A stretch of 64,000 bases of DNA from Ophiocordyceps camponoti-saundersi (nom. inval.) (GCA_003339415.1 PDHQ01000053.1:1-64000); one strand, 5' to 3'. Counted from the first letter of the stretch, positions 33,756 through 45,372 are shown. Translations and numbers: made by a program. The notes: a model not told the origin generated them from the letters alone.

Positions 33756-36385
33756 CTATTGCAACTCAATCGTGCTCGGCGGCTTGCTGGTCACGTTATA
33801 TGTCACCAAGCTTACGCCTTCAACCTCGTTGACGATCCGGCGCGACACCTGACTTAGAAACTTTGTGTCGAAGTCGAAAGGCTTTTGGACAGTATAAGTA
33901 CTTTCTCACAGGCTAAAGGGGAAAGGGACGGTCAGAACTCACCTCGGCTGTCATAAAGTCAGTCGTGACGACGGCACGAAGAATGATGATATATCCCTCG
34001 TAGCGTTTGTCCCCCTGCAATCATTCTTAGAGATGCCGTGGCAGTCTGTTTGTGAATTCAGTATCGACTTACCATAACGCCCACGGCCTTGTTCGTGTCG
34101 AGTCCGGCGTATGCCTGGCTGATCTGGTTGTACAAGCCGGCATCTCGAATCATGCTAATGTATATCTGTTCCGTTGCCGTCAGCCGGCGAACCCCAACCT
34201 TTGACGGGCGGCTTCATCAACTCACGTGGTCGGCCTGTCTGGCGATCCTGACTTTCTCAGGAGTTACTTCGCCGATGATGCGGATAGCAATGCCGGGTCC
34301 CGGGAAGGGATGCCTTCCAACGACAATGTCAGTTGTTGCGAGGAAAACTCAGCCATACGCATGGCGCATCATACCGCATCACAAGGTCCTCATGTACGCC
34401 GAGCTGTCGACCGAGCTCCCGCACCTCGTCCTTGAATAGCTCGCGCAAAGGCTCGATAAGCTTCAATCCTTGACCGTCAATCATACGCTGAGGTAGCCCT
34501 CCTACGTTATGATGGGTCTGAGAAAACAAGTTAACTACAGTAACTAGTCAAGATACCACAATGAATACCACTGACCTTGATGGTTGCTGACGGGCCCTTG
34601 AAAGAGATGCTCTCAATGACATCGGGATCTTGGCATAAGTCGTTAGCATGTAGTCCGAAGGCGCAGAAAGAGAAGCGATGAGACTAGACTACTTACAGAG
34701 CGTCCCTTGCAGAAACTAGAGAGAAAATATTAGTGCTTGATCATCCCTCGTCTTAGCAAACACATACCCATTCCACTTTGCCGGCGTTAGGCGTGTTCTC
34801 AGCCTCTTTCTCGATCCGAATGGCCTCTTCTTCAAAAATATCGATGAAGAGATTGCCAATCCGTCGCCTCTTTTGCTCCGAATCAACTACCCCCTTCAAG
34901 GCGTCGAGAAATCGCTGTGCTGCATCTACCACGGTGAGAGCAATGCCTAGGTGTTCGGCTAGCGTCTCTTTGACTTGCTGACACTCGTCAAGACGCATGA
35001 CACCATTGTCGACAAGCTATTTTGTCCCCCCCGGTCCTTGCTTAGCCACTAGGTTTGGAAATGCCGACGAGAGTGGAGTAACGTACCACGGCATGAAATC
35101 GGTCCCCGATGGCTTCTTTCAGCAGTTTCGCACCGACGGTTGAGTCAACGCCCCCCTTTTCACGACGGTAAGCCTTGTCTTCAGAAATAGCAAGGGAGAA
35201 GCCTGTCATGACGTACGGAGACGGCGCCAATGACCTGAGCCGTAGGTCCAATTAATTTGCGAAGGCGAGCAATTTCTTCGTCGCAGAAGCTGGACATGGA
35301 CCAGTTTTGCTCGGCTGGCGTGGGTCAGGAACGGTGGGACTGTGGTGGCATGGTCAGCTCAACTCACCTCGGCAGATATTGACGGCGAAGTTTCGTAGCA
35401 AGTCTTTCCCCCTCGGCGTGTGTGTAACTTCTGGGTGGAACTGAATCCCGAAGATAGGCCTCTCCTTATGAGCGATTCCGGCAAAGGGTGAATTGTCAGT
35501 CGTTGCGATGGTGCAGAACCCATCAGGTAGTTGGCTTAGGCGATCGCCATGAGACATGTACTGACAGGGATGTCAGAGAAAGACGGTAGTCGAAGTTCTC
35601 GAAATGAGTCACTCACAACTTGCATGGCATCTCCCACATCTTGGAAAAGACGATCGACAGGGCCATCGTGGCGCTGTGCCACGACATCTGCTTGTCCATA
35701 TTCACGCTATGTTGGGTCAAATTAGCAAATCTTCACCGCAGGCGGAAGGTAGAAATCTGCATACCGCTGTGCCTGCGACCACGTTATCCCGAGAGAGTCT
35801 CCAGGCCAGCAGCTGCAAGCCGTAGCAGATGCCCAGGATAGGCGTATCTGGGAGATCAAAGATGGCAGGGTCGACCTCTGGAAAACACTCAGTCAGTCGA
35901 ACCAGGAGAGACACAGGTAGAAACGTACGGGGAGCGTCCTCCTGATAGACAGAGTAAGGGCCTGAACAGATGGTTAATCGCAGGATCAGAAGATGGCACG
36001 AGAAGCAAGTCTTTACCGCCTGAGAGAATGATGCCTTTGGGCTTGAAGTCAAGATCGGCCAACTTGGTAGTGCAAGGGAGAAGCTCGGCTAGAACATGGA
36101 GCTGTTTTCTGCCTCGTCAACACCACACCGAGGCTCTCTATGCCAGTGGTACTTGGCCTTACCTCTCTTAGCCGACGGGTGATGAGATGTGTGTACTGAG
36201 AGCAGAAGAGTCAGTCTCGGGATAGTCCACATGAAAGGATGAGAATAAAGGCCTTGGTCTTACCTGCGAGCCGAAATCGAGCACAAGGATTGTCTGAGAC
36301 AGAGAGTCAGTAATAGAAGATGCTCCAAGGAGGGCCATAGACTGACGTCGAACTTGTTATGAAGCGCTTTAGTTTGCGCCGCCAT
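33756..36385 (-). CDS. GUA1: GMP synthase (glutamine-hydrolysing), 18 exons
   Basis: A 541-aa enzyme that aminates XMP to GMP using glutamine and ATP (last step of guanylate synthesis). Exons: 36385-36347, 36293-36264, 36195-36163, 36101-36017, 35961-35929, 35877-35765, 35706-35617, 35560-35368, 35314-35217, 35155-35087, 35016-34768, 34715-34697, 34628-34576, 34517-34375, 34313-34226, 34165-34073, 34014-33943, 33881-33756. Every junction keeps frame and uses GT...AG. The class-I glutamine amidotransferase domain has GICYG (Cys91) and QFHPE (His183, Glu185). The ATP pyrophosphatase P-loop is SGGVDST (238-244). Then [11 protein letters not shown], the HHNVGGLP loop, HPFPGPGIA and the C-terminal dimerisation domain ending KPPSTIE. 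Seventeen introns and a 19-nt exon are unusual for an ascomycete gene. The least certain junction is the last one (33,882). Divergent from the receptor-like gene at 37.8 kb. Confidence 0.96.
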
Positions 36386-37834
36386 TTCTGGTAAGCTGTG
36401 AAAGAGTGATCACAACAAAGATAAAGGAGATGTAGAGAGACGCCACTATAGGATGTAGGAAGGTAGGCAAGTAAGTTGGTAGGTCAGCAGTGAATCAGGA
36501 AAAGCTGAAGTTGTGGCATTCGGTGGGTACAGGCAGTAAATCCTTTGTTGGTGCCACGTGACCGTAATACCCCGAAGGTTACCGATTCAGACTCTCAATC
36601 ACTGCTGTAATTCGTCTGTTCAGAGGCTTATGTCATTCGGCTAAATATGCTTAGTAGCCCCTGCTTAACCATTTCACGCGTAGCAGCAACTTGTATCTGA
36701 GAGCAGATCAAGATTCTCTATCGAGACCTAATCTCAACCTCATGACCGGGTACGATGACTGATCGCTGCGTGGGCGACCGTGAATTCTTCTTCAGGCAGG
36801 CCAAGTACGAGTCCGTCTGATCTAATTCGATAGCTGGTCCACAGAAGGAAGAAGACGCAAGCTCAATTACTACCTGACCAAGAGGCTTTCAGGACGAGCA
36901 GTGCGCAAAATCTCCCGAGTCTTGGCAAGGGGAACGACGAAGGGAGCTTGAGTCTGACAGTGGTGAGTGAGAGAGGGACTATCGGAAAGGTGGACGAGCA
37001 ATTAGAGTGAGTGTGAGAAACGGTTCTGAAGAGGCTAAGTAAGACTGGTAGTTGAGGGGAAACTAGGGAGGAAGGCGAGGTCTATAATTTGAAGGCTGTT
37101 GAGAACCATACTCCGTACATACATTCATATAATACCAATTATATCAAGACAGAACACCAGATATGTGATTGGGGTGGCGTCGGTATAACTTTGATAGCAA
37201 AACTCTCCTGCAAGCACAAAACGGCAAATACGATCGCCTCCTCTGCTTGCCGCTGAGGCTGCAAGCGAGGGCCTCTAGGATACCTACATGCTATCCGTCC
37301 ATCTGCCACCCGATCGAGCTAATTCATTCTCACACCCTCAAGCTGCCTAATTACTTACATACATGACAGGGATATCGTGGACTAATCCCCTTGCGGCCCC
37401 CAAAGCCTTCACCGAATCCTGCCGGTGGCGGAGCGGCTGTAAGCCGACAGCTTATTCGTATGCACAATCTCGACGAGGGCCGTCGCATTCCGCTACGCCC
37501 TGTAACCGTGTGTGTGACCAAGACTGCATGGACGCGACGATCTGCTGAGGAGCAGGCCCCTCCGCACTGATGTTCTGGGTTTAAGCCTGGCCCCCGAGCC
37601 TGCTAGCCACCTTACGGTGACTTACCTATATATATGTATATGTATATATTCGCAGGCAAAGTGATTCGTTCTCTTGCCGGCTCTCGCCGGCTGGCTTATG
37701 GCCTGAACCACCATCTCGCGCTTACGGCGCATCGCCTAGCGAACGTGGCAGCCATCACGAATGGCATTCATCCTTACAAAAACGTTTCAGCCATCTTTCG
37801 ATGCTTCTAATCATTTCAACAACCTGCGGTCGAT
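36386..37834. other. Shared intergenic region between divergent GUA1 and receptor-like gene
   Basis: No gene recognised. Contains promoter regions for both genes, including a CACGTG at about 36,555 (E-box type; function inferred only) and TATATATG repeats near 37,627-37,648. Confidence 0.45.
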
Positions 37835-39231
37835 ATGTCTTCGTCAAGTCCTACCTCGTTGCCTCCACATCGCGATGATCCGGACGTGTTGGCTTTCTGC
37901 ATTGTTATGACGGTGGTGACCGTCTTCTCTATATCGCTACGATTTGCGTCTCGCGCCATAGCAGTTGAACAATCGCGAACTCGAGGTCGGTTTTGGCTTG
38001 ACGACTGGCTCGCGCTGGCGGCTGTGGTATGTCGAAGGCCGCATCAACTCTCGCATTGTCTGTCGTTGACGTCTTCTGGCACTGCAGCCATGGATTGTCG
38101 CCCAGCTGGGTATATCTTTCGCCGCGATTCACGAAGGCTACGGTCGCTATCTCGCTCTCTTGCCTGCATCGAGTCTCCTTCGAATTTCGCAGTACCAATT
38201 CATCATCTTCTTCTTATATAACGCCGGTCTATTCTTTACGAAAGCTTCGGCACTGGCGTTCCTGAGGCGTATCTTCATCTCTCAGACAAGTCCAACATGG
38301 TTCAATGTCTGCCTCTGGATAGGGCACGGTGCCAACCTGGCCTGGTTCATCGGGATTATCTTTGGGACCATCTTTATATGCCATCCTATAGATAAGAATT
38401 GGGATGACTCGATCCCAGGCTTCTGTGGCGAAACAAGCAGTCTCTTTATGGGCAGTTCTGTACCTGGAGTTCTTATCGACCTTTTTATCTTGGTGCTGCC
38501 GTTACCGAGGCTTCTTGGACTGCGGGTAAACTTGTGTCGAAAGATTGGAATAATGGTCGTTTTTATGTTTGGCTACTGGTACGTCCGCCCTCGAATCTTG
38601 AAGAAGTCGCTTGCTGACCTTGTCCAGCGTTGTCATTCTCTCTTTAGGTCGTATGATCACGGTAATCAAGTCGGAAACCGCCATGAGAACTGATCTACCA
38701 TGCAAGTTCATCCTCCCAAGACTGAAGAGTCGGGAACGAGAGAAAACATTGCGCTCAACTGCTAACTCACAAGCAGATGCGGGTGTGCCGGTGGTTTATT
38801 GGGTCACTGCAGAACCTGCCATCTCCCTCATGGTCGTTTGTCTTCCGGCCATGCTGCCGCTAGGCCGCTTGATCATGCAAAATTACTTGTCGCCGTTAGG
38901 CAACATGGCTCTGTCGCTGAGCGGCCGTCGTCGTCGAAACCCCCACGGCGAGGTCGGAGGTGGGAACGACGAATTCACAACTTCGACAGTCGAGTTACAT
39001 CGCAAGGACCCAACACAACTGAGGCAGGGCACGACAAATGCCCAGGATGAGTGTCATTATGACGTAGAGAGCCTTCGGCCTTTGCAGAGCCGAATATCAA
39101 CCCTCTGCGTATCCCCTTGTCAAGATCGGCATAAAGCGAACGCACGGGCGGGTGGTGCTCACAGGAGTAGTTTTGGTCTATCGAGACATGCGATTCGAGT
39201 GGATAATCATGTGACTATCACGAAGTCATGA
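37835..39231 (+). CDS. Fungal rhodopsin-domain (PTH11-like) seven-helix membrane protein
   Basis: Model exons 37835-38026, 38088-38578, 38628-38701 and 38777-39231 give 403 aa. Several hydrophobic helices are visible: VLAFCIVMTVVTVFSISLRF, then WLDDWLALAAV, the stretch PWIVAQLGISFAAIHEGYG, YQFIIFFLYNAGLFFTKASA, WFIGIIFGTIFICHP, VPGVLIDLFILVLPLP and YWVTAEPAISLMVVCLPA. The R.W.DDW, K.S.L.FL.RIF, PIDKNWD and LP.P motifs are typical of the fungal rhodopsin-domain family, which includes PTH11-like candidate receptors. The C-terminal ~120 residues are soluble and low in structure. Introns: 61 nt (GTATGT..CTGCAG), 49 nt (GTACGT..CCAG) and 75 nt with a GC donor (CCAT/GCAAGT..GCTAAC..GCAG). The last is a multiple of three, so retention adds 25 residues without a stop. 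No CFEM domain. Ligand unknown. Confidence 0.87.
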
Positions 39232-39641
39232 GCAGATAGGTGGTGAAGGAAGTTTCTCGGCTCTGTCTGCCGCTTTCAAGTTTGCCGTCACCGGTGTCTC
39301 TGTAACTGTAAGAGTCCCGTTCGGTGTCTTAGAGTTCCCGTCAGGCCACCACCCCTACCTCAATGCCGAATTACCGGCTGCAACCTTCAGATGCCGGGAA
39401 ATTCTTGTTGTGCACAGAATTTTCTGGGACAGAACCGGATGTGCATAGCATCGTCGTTATGAAGCGTCCATGAATACGTCTATACATGTCGAATATCTTC
39501 AAGACTCTCGTAGCTACCCTACACTTGTCACTGAACTGGTTCCGTGATGAAAGTGCGTCTTAATCAGCTTTATTGCATGATGAAAATTTCTCGACAGACC
39601 ATCTAGTTGATACAACTCCCGATTGGCTTCATTGCGTCGTC
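39232..39641. other. Promoter region of the RecQ gene
   Basis: Nothing recognised. An in-frame extension of the RecQ frame to 39,573 has an upstream ATG, but ATG 39,642 gives the more typical acidic start. Confidence 0.4.
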
Positions 39642-42300
39642 ATGAGCGAAGCCGAATTCGAATCGGGTGATGAATTGTTTGCAGGAGTCGACAGCGACTT
39701 CGAGTTCGGCGGTGGCGACGAGCTCTTTGATAGAGGCGACGAGCTTCTTGCTGGACTCGAGGCCCAGAAGCGCAAGCAGCCCGGCGATGAGCATGGAAGC
39801 ATCGCCAGCAAGCACCACAAAGGGATTGAGTCGCGCACTGCCGTCGCCCGTCGCATTCTGACCGAAAAGTTCGGCCATTCCTGCTTCAACCACCAGCAAG
39901 AGGCCGCCATCGCCAGCGTCCTCGCCGGCAAGAATACGCTGGTCATCTTTCCCACCGGTGCTGGCAAGTCTCTGTGCTATCAGGTATACACATATATCAT
40001 TCTGCTTCGCGTCAGTTCACTCAAGACTCTGACGAGGGTCGTCTCTCAAGATCCCGGCCATCGCCTTTGAGGAGCTCGACAGGTTTGATGGCTCTAGAGC
40101 ACCGGGACAGTCTGGTATCAGCATCGTCGTTTCGCCACTGATAGCTCTGATGAAGGATCAGGTCGACGCCTTGCAGAAACGAGGAATACCCGTTGATTCT
40201 ATGAACTCTGCAAAGACGTACGAGAAGGAGCAGCTCACTCGCATTGCCATGCAAAAGGGACAGATCCGCCTCTTGTATTGTGCCCCCGAGAGACTCAGTA
40301 ACGAATCCTTCATCGAGATGATAAAGACTGTTCCCGGCGGCGTCCGACTTGTCGCTGTCGACGAAGCCCACTGTATCTCCGAGGTTTGACTTGACCCGGA
40401 TTATAATTAACAGGCCTCGACTGATCAGCTTGCCGCAGTGGGGTCATTCATTCCGCCCTGAATATCTCAAAGGTTGAAGAAGCTCTTGGCGGATGACTCT
40501 CTCGCAAAGCTGACTCTTATCATTGCCTAGTTGCTCGGTTCGTTGAGGAGATCAACGCCGAACGAGTCATCTGCCTGACCGCCACCGCCACCCCAAAGGT
40601 CGCCGATGATATTTCCAAGGCCTTCAAAATCGATAGCTCGTCCATCTTTCGTACATCCCCGTACAGGCCAAAGTACGGTCCTGACTTGAGCAATCCCCTT
40701 TTGTAATTTCACGATTAACGTCTCTCCAGTCTCCATCTGAACGTCACACCTGTCAAGGCAAAGCATGACAAGTATGAAAGAATCTACAAATTTTTAAGGA
40801 CATATCCTGGTCCCAGCCTTATATATGTCACCTTGCAAGCGGTCAGTAGCGTCTTTCTGCCAGTACTCGGGATTTGAGCTAACGAGTCGTAGCAAGCCGA
40901 GATGCTCGCCGATAACCTCGTGAGTCAAGGCTTCGAGGCTGCGGCATTTCATGCTGGCATGAAAACAGAGATCAAGCAGAGAATCCAGGACGAATTCATG
41001 GCAAACAAGGTTTCAATTGTAGGTTGATCACATTGACTTAGATGACAGTCACTAAGACGTAACCTTCAGGTCTGTGCAACTATCGCATTCGGCATGGGCA
41101 TCGACAAGCATGGTACGAAGACGATCTATCTGCAATATGAATATTGACTAAAAAGCTTCAGACATTCGGAACATCATTCATTTTGACATACCCGCCACAG
41201 TTGAGGAATACATACAACAAATCGGTCGCGCTGGTCGCGATGGCAAGGAGAGCCACTGCTTACTCTACATTTGCCATGAAGACTTTTACCTCAGAGAAAA
41301 CTTTGCCCGCGGGGATCTTCCATCACGATGGTCTATCAAAGCTCTACTTGAAGATGTGTTTGACGAGACAGCCGTCTTGTCGCCGGTTGACAGTGCCATA
41401 ACGGCGAATCATTACGTTCAGTCCAGAGACTTTGACATACGGTCTTCGCCGCTAAGCGTTATATATGCATCGCTGGAACTCCGCTTCGGGCTCATTCGGG
41501 CCATCACACCAGAGTATACGATGTATTCCTTCGAGGCGACGAATGAGTACGACAAAGTGATGAAGGAGGACGTCTCCAATGAGGCAAAGGCTATTCTCGC
41601 TCATGCGAGGAAAAAGGCGAAATACCATCACCTCGATATGTCGAGTTTAGTCAACAACTCGGGCTTGCTTCGAGCGGATCTTATCAGGAAGTTAAACAAG
41701 CTTGAAGAGCAGGGTTGTATCAAGCTCAAAGCCGGCGGCATCCAGCATCGGTATCGCATTCTCAAGCCTGTCCCATCAACGAAAAAGAGCTTGAATAAGC
41801 TTGGTGATGAGTTGTACGCAGACCTTGAAATTCGCGAGGAAGAGGCCCTTCGCCGGTTGCAGCAAATGGTGGATCTGGCAACGGCGCCTAAATGCCTCGC
41901 TTTGGCGCTCGCCGAGCACTTCGGGATGGGTCTTCCGGATGGCAAGACCAAGTGCGGGCATTGCACCTTTTGTATCTCGGGGAAGCGTGTGGTGATGCCT
42001 CCCGCGCCCCCTAAGCCGCTTCTTGACAGGGCGAAGATCGAGCTTGTGTTGAAGAAGTGTGATGTTCGCGACGATGCGAGATTCTTGGCTCGCGTCGCGT
42101 TTGGCATCAAGAGCCCGAGGGTCACACAGTTGAAGCTTGACAAGTCACCAGTCTTCAGGTCCTTGGCGGACCACGACTTCAAGGTAAAGCGGCCAATGCT
42201 CGCGAGAGGTGGGCTACGAAACTAACACGAAACTTCACAGGCGCTTCTGGCGGAATTTACGGCCGTCTGCGAGAAGGAGAGTTCGAAACCCGTAACATGA
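39642..42300 (+). CDS. RecQ-family ATP-dependent DNA helicase
   Basis: Nine exons, 39642-39983, 40051-40383, 40439-40472, 40531-40672, 40730-40841, 40893-41018, 41070-41112, 41162-42183 and 42241-42300, give 737 aa. RecQ helicases unwind 3'-tailed duplexes in recombination and replication repair. Seen here are F.H.CFNHQQEAAI (motif 0), FPTGAGKS Walker A (103-110), VVSPLIALMKDQV (Ia), VDEAHCISEWGHSFRP (DEAH at 218-221 plus the RecQ aromatic loop), LTATATPKV (III), FHAGM (IV), ATIAFGMGIDK (V) and QQIGRAGRDGK (VI). A RecQ zinc site follows with C622, C642, C645 and C648, then a winged-helix region. No HRDC domain is visible, and the N-terminus is only ~70 residues, so this is a short RecQ, not a QDE-3/BLM-sized one. 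Introns are 49-67 nt. It may begin at the upstream in-frame ATG 39,573. Confidence 0.94.
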
Positions 42301-42438
42301 GCAGACGAGAGCTGTGTTTGCATTCTTGAGGATACCAGGCGAGTGGCTGGGCAGAGCAAGCAAGTGTTGTCATTATGGAATTATCTCGCTATACTGGTGA
42401 TTTATCTCTCTCTCAAAAGCAGCATGAAGGAATACACA

Positions 42439-42987
42439 TCAGGCATTGTTGAAGCCCACGATCCCCTCTGCCAGCACTATTTGAGAGGTGCGAGTTGAAC
42501 GAGAGCAAAGCGAAACGCGTCTGCCGATGATGCCACTACCCCCAACGGCGAGCGACAGCGGCTCCCCCAGCGGAAGATCGACAATGTTGGCCGAGGTCAA
42601 ATTGGGAAAATCGAGAGCACGGAAGAGGCCGCAGTCGTCAACTGGTCTGCCGAGATCGCCGCTGACACTATTGAGTTGGAGTCAGTTGAGAACGGCCGGG
42701 AGAAAAAATAGAAAGGCTTAACGCAACTGAATCAACACTCGCAGACCGGCGACGTCAAAGGCCGACGAGGGCGTCAACGTCGCGTGCGTCGCCTCAGTGC
42801 TGGCGGGGTGGCCGGGCGTGTGGAAGATGAGGTCGGCGTGGAGAGATGACCGGTCCGTTGCACGGAGGGCGACCAGCGCGCCGTGGCGAGGCCGATCTGA
42901 CCTGTCGGGGCCACACATGGAAACTGTAGGCTTATCTGATTCCCATTTTCTCTGTCTGCCGCTCCCTTTAACCCCCTTTTTATACAT
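42439..42987 (-). CDS. Small hypothetical protein, probably two exons
   Basis: Not recognised. Two open stretches on the minus strand look coding: 42,987 (or ATG 42,918) down to about 42,720, and about 42,687 down to a TGA at 42,441-42,439. The second reads GDLGRPVDDCGLFRALDF, then GEPLSLAVGGSGIIGRRV, and ends GIVGFNNA with no stop over ~85 codons. A stop falls between them, and an intron with branch CTGAC and acceptor CAATAG at about 42,687 would join them, but no good in-phase GT donor was found, so the first junction is uncertain. It would be ~150 aa, soluble, in the gap between RecQ (+) and SOD (+), and divergent from SOD over a ~260-330-bp promoter. Confidence 0.4.
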
Positions 42988-43247
42988 GTCATCGCAGATT
43001 GCTTGGGGCAGGCCAGCGTTTCACAGCCTGAGCAGGTTTGCGGGGGTTTGCGCTGTAAAGCCTCACGTCTTTGTCTTGTCGCCTCTCACATTTTCCTCCT
43101 CATTTTTTGGGCATCAAGCGTTTGACTGATGCCCAGCCCCCCTCCTCTCGTCTCTGCCATATTTATCTGTGTTTCTGCTCTTTTCTCTCCTCTGTCTCTT
43201 CACTGAAGTTGCACCGACATTTTGTCCCCCCCCGAACGTTGCCCAAA

Positions 43248-44010
43248 ATGTCCGTCACGACGTACAAACTACCGGATCTACCATACGATTATGATGTTCG
43301 TCTGCCTGTCTCTCTTTCTCGGCTCGTGTCTAACATCATCTTGCTGCAGGCACTCGAGCCGTGCATCTCGGCCCAGATCATGGAGCTGCACCATAGCAAG
43401 CACCATCAAACCTACGTCACCAACCTAAACCGCGCGCTCGAGTCTCACGCCGCAGCCGTGTCTTCGGGTGACATCGCCGGACAGATTGCGCTGCAGGCCA
43501 TGATCAAATTTAACTTCGGCGGCCATATCAACCACACGCTGTTTTGGGAGAATCTGACGCCGGCTGGCTCGGTGGACGCAGACGCTCAGCGCGCCGCGCC
43601 GAAGCTTGCGGCTGCCATTGCCAAGACCTGGGGAAACCTTGATAAGTTCCGAGAGGCTTTTGCCAAGACGCTTCTTGCCTTGCAGGGCAGTGGATGGGGG
43701 TGGCTGGTTCGCGATGGGGCTGCCCTCCGCATCGTCACTACAAAGGATCAGGACCCTGTTGTTACTGGGGAGGTGCCTATTCTGGGCGTCGACATGTGGG
43801 AGCATGCTTATTATCTACAGGTGAGTTGTGTCAAATGACTATTGTCTGTCTGCCCCGGTTAAAGCTGGCTGACGACGGTGAGCATAGTATTTCAACGGAA
43901 AAGCCGCCTACGTTGATAACATCTGGAAGGTGATTAACTGGAAGACGGCCGAGAATCGGTTCTGTGGCGGTCTTGAGGATGCTTTCAGAGGGCTCAAGGC
44001 CTCTATGTAG
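43248..44010 (+). CDS. Fe/Mn-family superoxide dismutase, apparently without mitochondrial presequence
   Basis: Exons 43248-43295, 43350-43820 and 43888-44010 give 213 aa. It dismutates superoxide to oxygen and hydrogen peroxide. Metal ligands are in place: His30 (LHHSKHH), His78 (GGHINH), Asp164 and His168 (GVDMWEHAYY). Manganese preference is suggested by the KFNFGGHINH and GSGWGWL motifs (family knowledge). The mature-type sequence YKLPDLPYDYD begins at residue 6, so there is no room for a targeting peptide. The frame continues upstream but has no ATG, so a cytosolic Mn-SOD is inferred. The conserved LEPH of the family reads LEPC here (Cys21). The protein ends NRFCGGLEDAFRGLKASM. Introns are 54 nt (GTTCGT..CTGCAG) and 67 nt (GTGAGT..CATAG). 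Confidence 0.95.
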
Positions 44011-44760
44011 GAGGTTTCTTTGTTTTTCATTAACAGGGGTATTCGGGAGAATGGTTGTCACTTAGGGGAACTCGAGGAGATTGTCATGGAAACTTCGATC
44101 AGGTTAGCTTAGGGTCGAGACTGTAGTTTCTCTTTCTTTTACATACTGAGAAAATTGAAGTTGATTCTCTCCTTTTGTGTTGTATCAGGAAGGATTGGGC
44201 AGAGAGGGCAGCAGCGCAATAACCTACTTGCATATGCCTTCCCCCTTCTCCCCTTCCCTCTGCCTACCGAAACTTCGCGTCAGACATTGAAATAATGCAA
44301 TGAAGGAATGTTATCCCTTTGTTCGCGATGATACCCTGACGATAGACTCAGTCCTTACAGTTCACTCGTAGATTCATGAGTCACAGACCCTAGGCACATC
44401 TAAACCTTCTTATCTGTCGAGCCACAGCACTTCTATATAATTCCGGCTTCTCTCCCTCTTCCCCCCCTCTCTTTCTCTCTTTCTTCTTCTTGGAAAGATT
44501 CTCTCGACTCTTACACTTCGCCGCAGGACCCGAGGTTTGCCTGCCACAGTCACACCTTCTTTCTCTCTCTGCATCTACCCCTATCATTGAATCTTCTGTC
44601 TTCTCTCTCTACCCACATCTGCTCTGTTTCTTTTGCTTGCAGAAAAACAACATCATTCCTCTTTAACACTTCTTTACTCTACAGCCTGTCTGGACTCTGA
44701 GATCCGAAGCCACCGCTGAACCGGAGCAGGCACATTTGATCGCATCTGCATCGAGACGAA
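44011..44760. other. Intergenic, CT-rich leader before the gag-like ORF
   Basis: No gene. 44,430-44,660 is a strong pyrimidine tract with CTTTCTCTCT runs, like other promoters in this window. Confidence 0.45.
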
Positions 44761-45372
44761 ATGGCTCACAGACCATCAAAAATGGCTCACAAACCACCAA
44801 GGCTGCCCTCTGCCGAAGAGATAATGCCAGAGTTCGTGGTCGACCTTGAATATATTGATCGCTTTTCTAGGAGAAATCATGAGCATCCCAACCTCGACAA
44901 CTATCTAGACGGGGTTCATTTCAAGCAAGAGCCCAACGAGTCCCTTCAATCTTACTACATGAGAGCCCATGATGAACTTCGCCAGGCCAGAGAACGCGCC
45001 CGGAACACTGTTAAGACTCTCTTGCAACCGAGGATTGAAATGCCCTCTTCGTCCATAGAAGCACAGCGATTCGTGGCGGGCCTGGAAGACCCTGAACTTC
45101 GACAAAGCAGCATCTCCCGAGGGGCCCAGTCGGCACCAACCCTTATACTAGCATATTGCGCAGTAAAGATTGCCTCAGACCAGATAAAGAACAGGAAAGA
45201 AATAGCCGAATTGATGCTTCGCCAACGAGAGCAACAGCGACGCATTGTGTTCCTTCAAGATTGCATTGACGACAAAGACTCTGAAGAGGCGTCGCGCAGA
45301 CTGAAGGCTAGCAGGGTTAGCCGCGAAGACGAAATGGCCGAACTGACGAGTCGCCTGCGCGATGTTCTTTGA
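44761..45372 (+). CDS. Retrotransposon gag-like ORF, intact, function unknown
   Basis: An intact 203-codon frame with normal composition. The middle resembles the gag capsid core of LTR retroelements: FKQEPNESLQSYYMRAHDEL, then AQRFVAGLEDPELRQ (the pattern of a conserved gag helix followed by F..GL..P.LR). The C-terminal 60 residues are a charged coiled coil (KNRKEIAELMLRQREQQRRI, then SRRLKASRVSREDEMAELTS). No zinc knuckle, protease or RT follows, and no LTRs are seen nearby. It starts at an ATG preceded by a CT-rich leader, and a second in-frame ATG lies 8 codons on (MAHRPSKMAHKPP). It could be a host gene derived from gag, or just a surviving fragment. There is no evidence of expression. 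Confidence 0.55.
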   Translation: MAHRPSKMAHKPPRLPSAEEIMPEFVVDLEYIDRFSRRNHEHPNLDNYLDGVHFKQEPNESLQSYYMRAHDELRQARERARNTVKTLLQPRIEMPSSSIEAQRFVAGLEDPELRQSSISRGAQSAPTLILAYCAVKIASDQIKNRKEIAELMLRQREQQRRIVFLQDCIDDKDSEEASRRLKASRVSREDEMAELTSRLRDVL

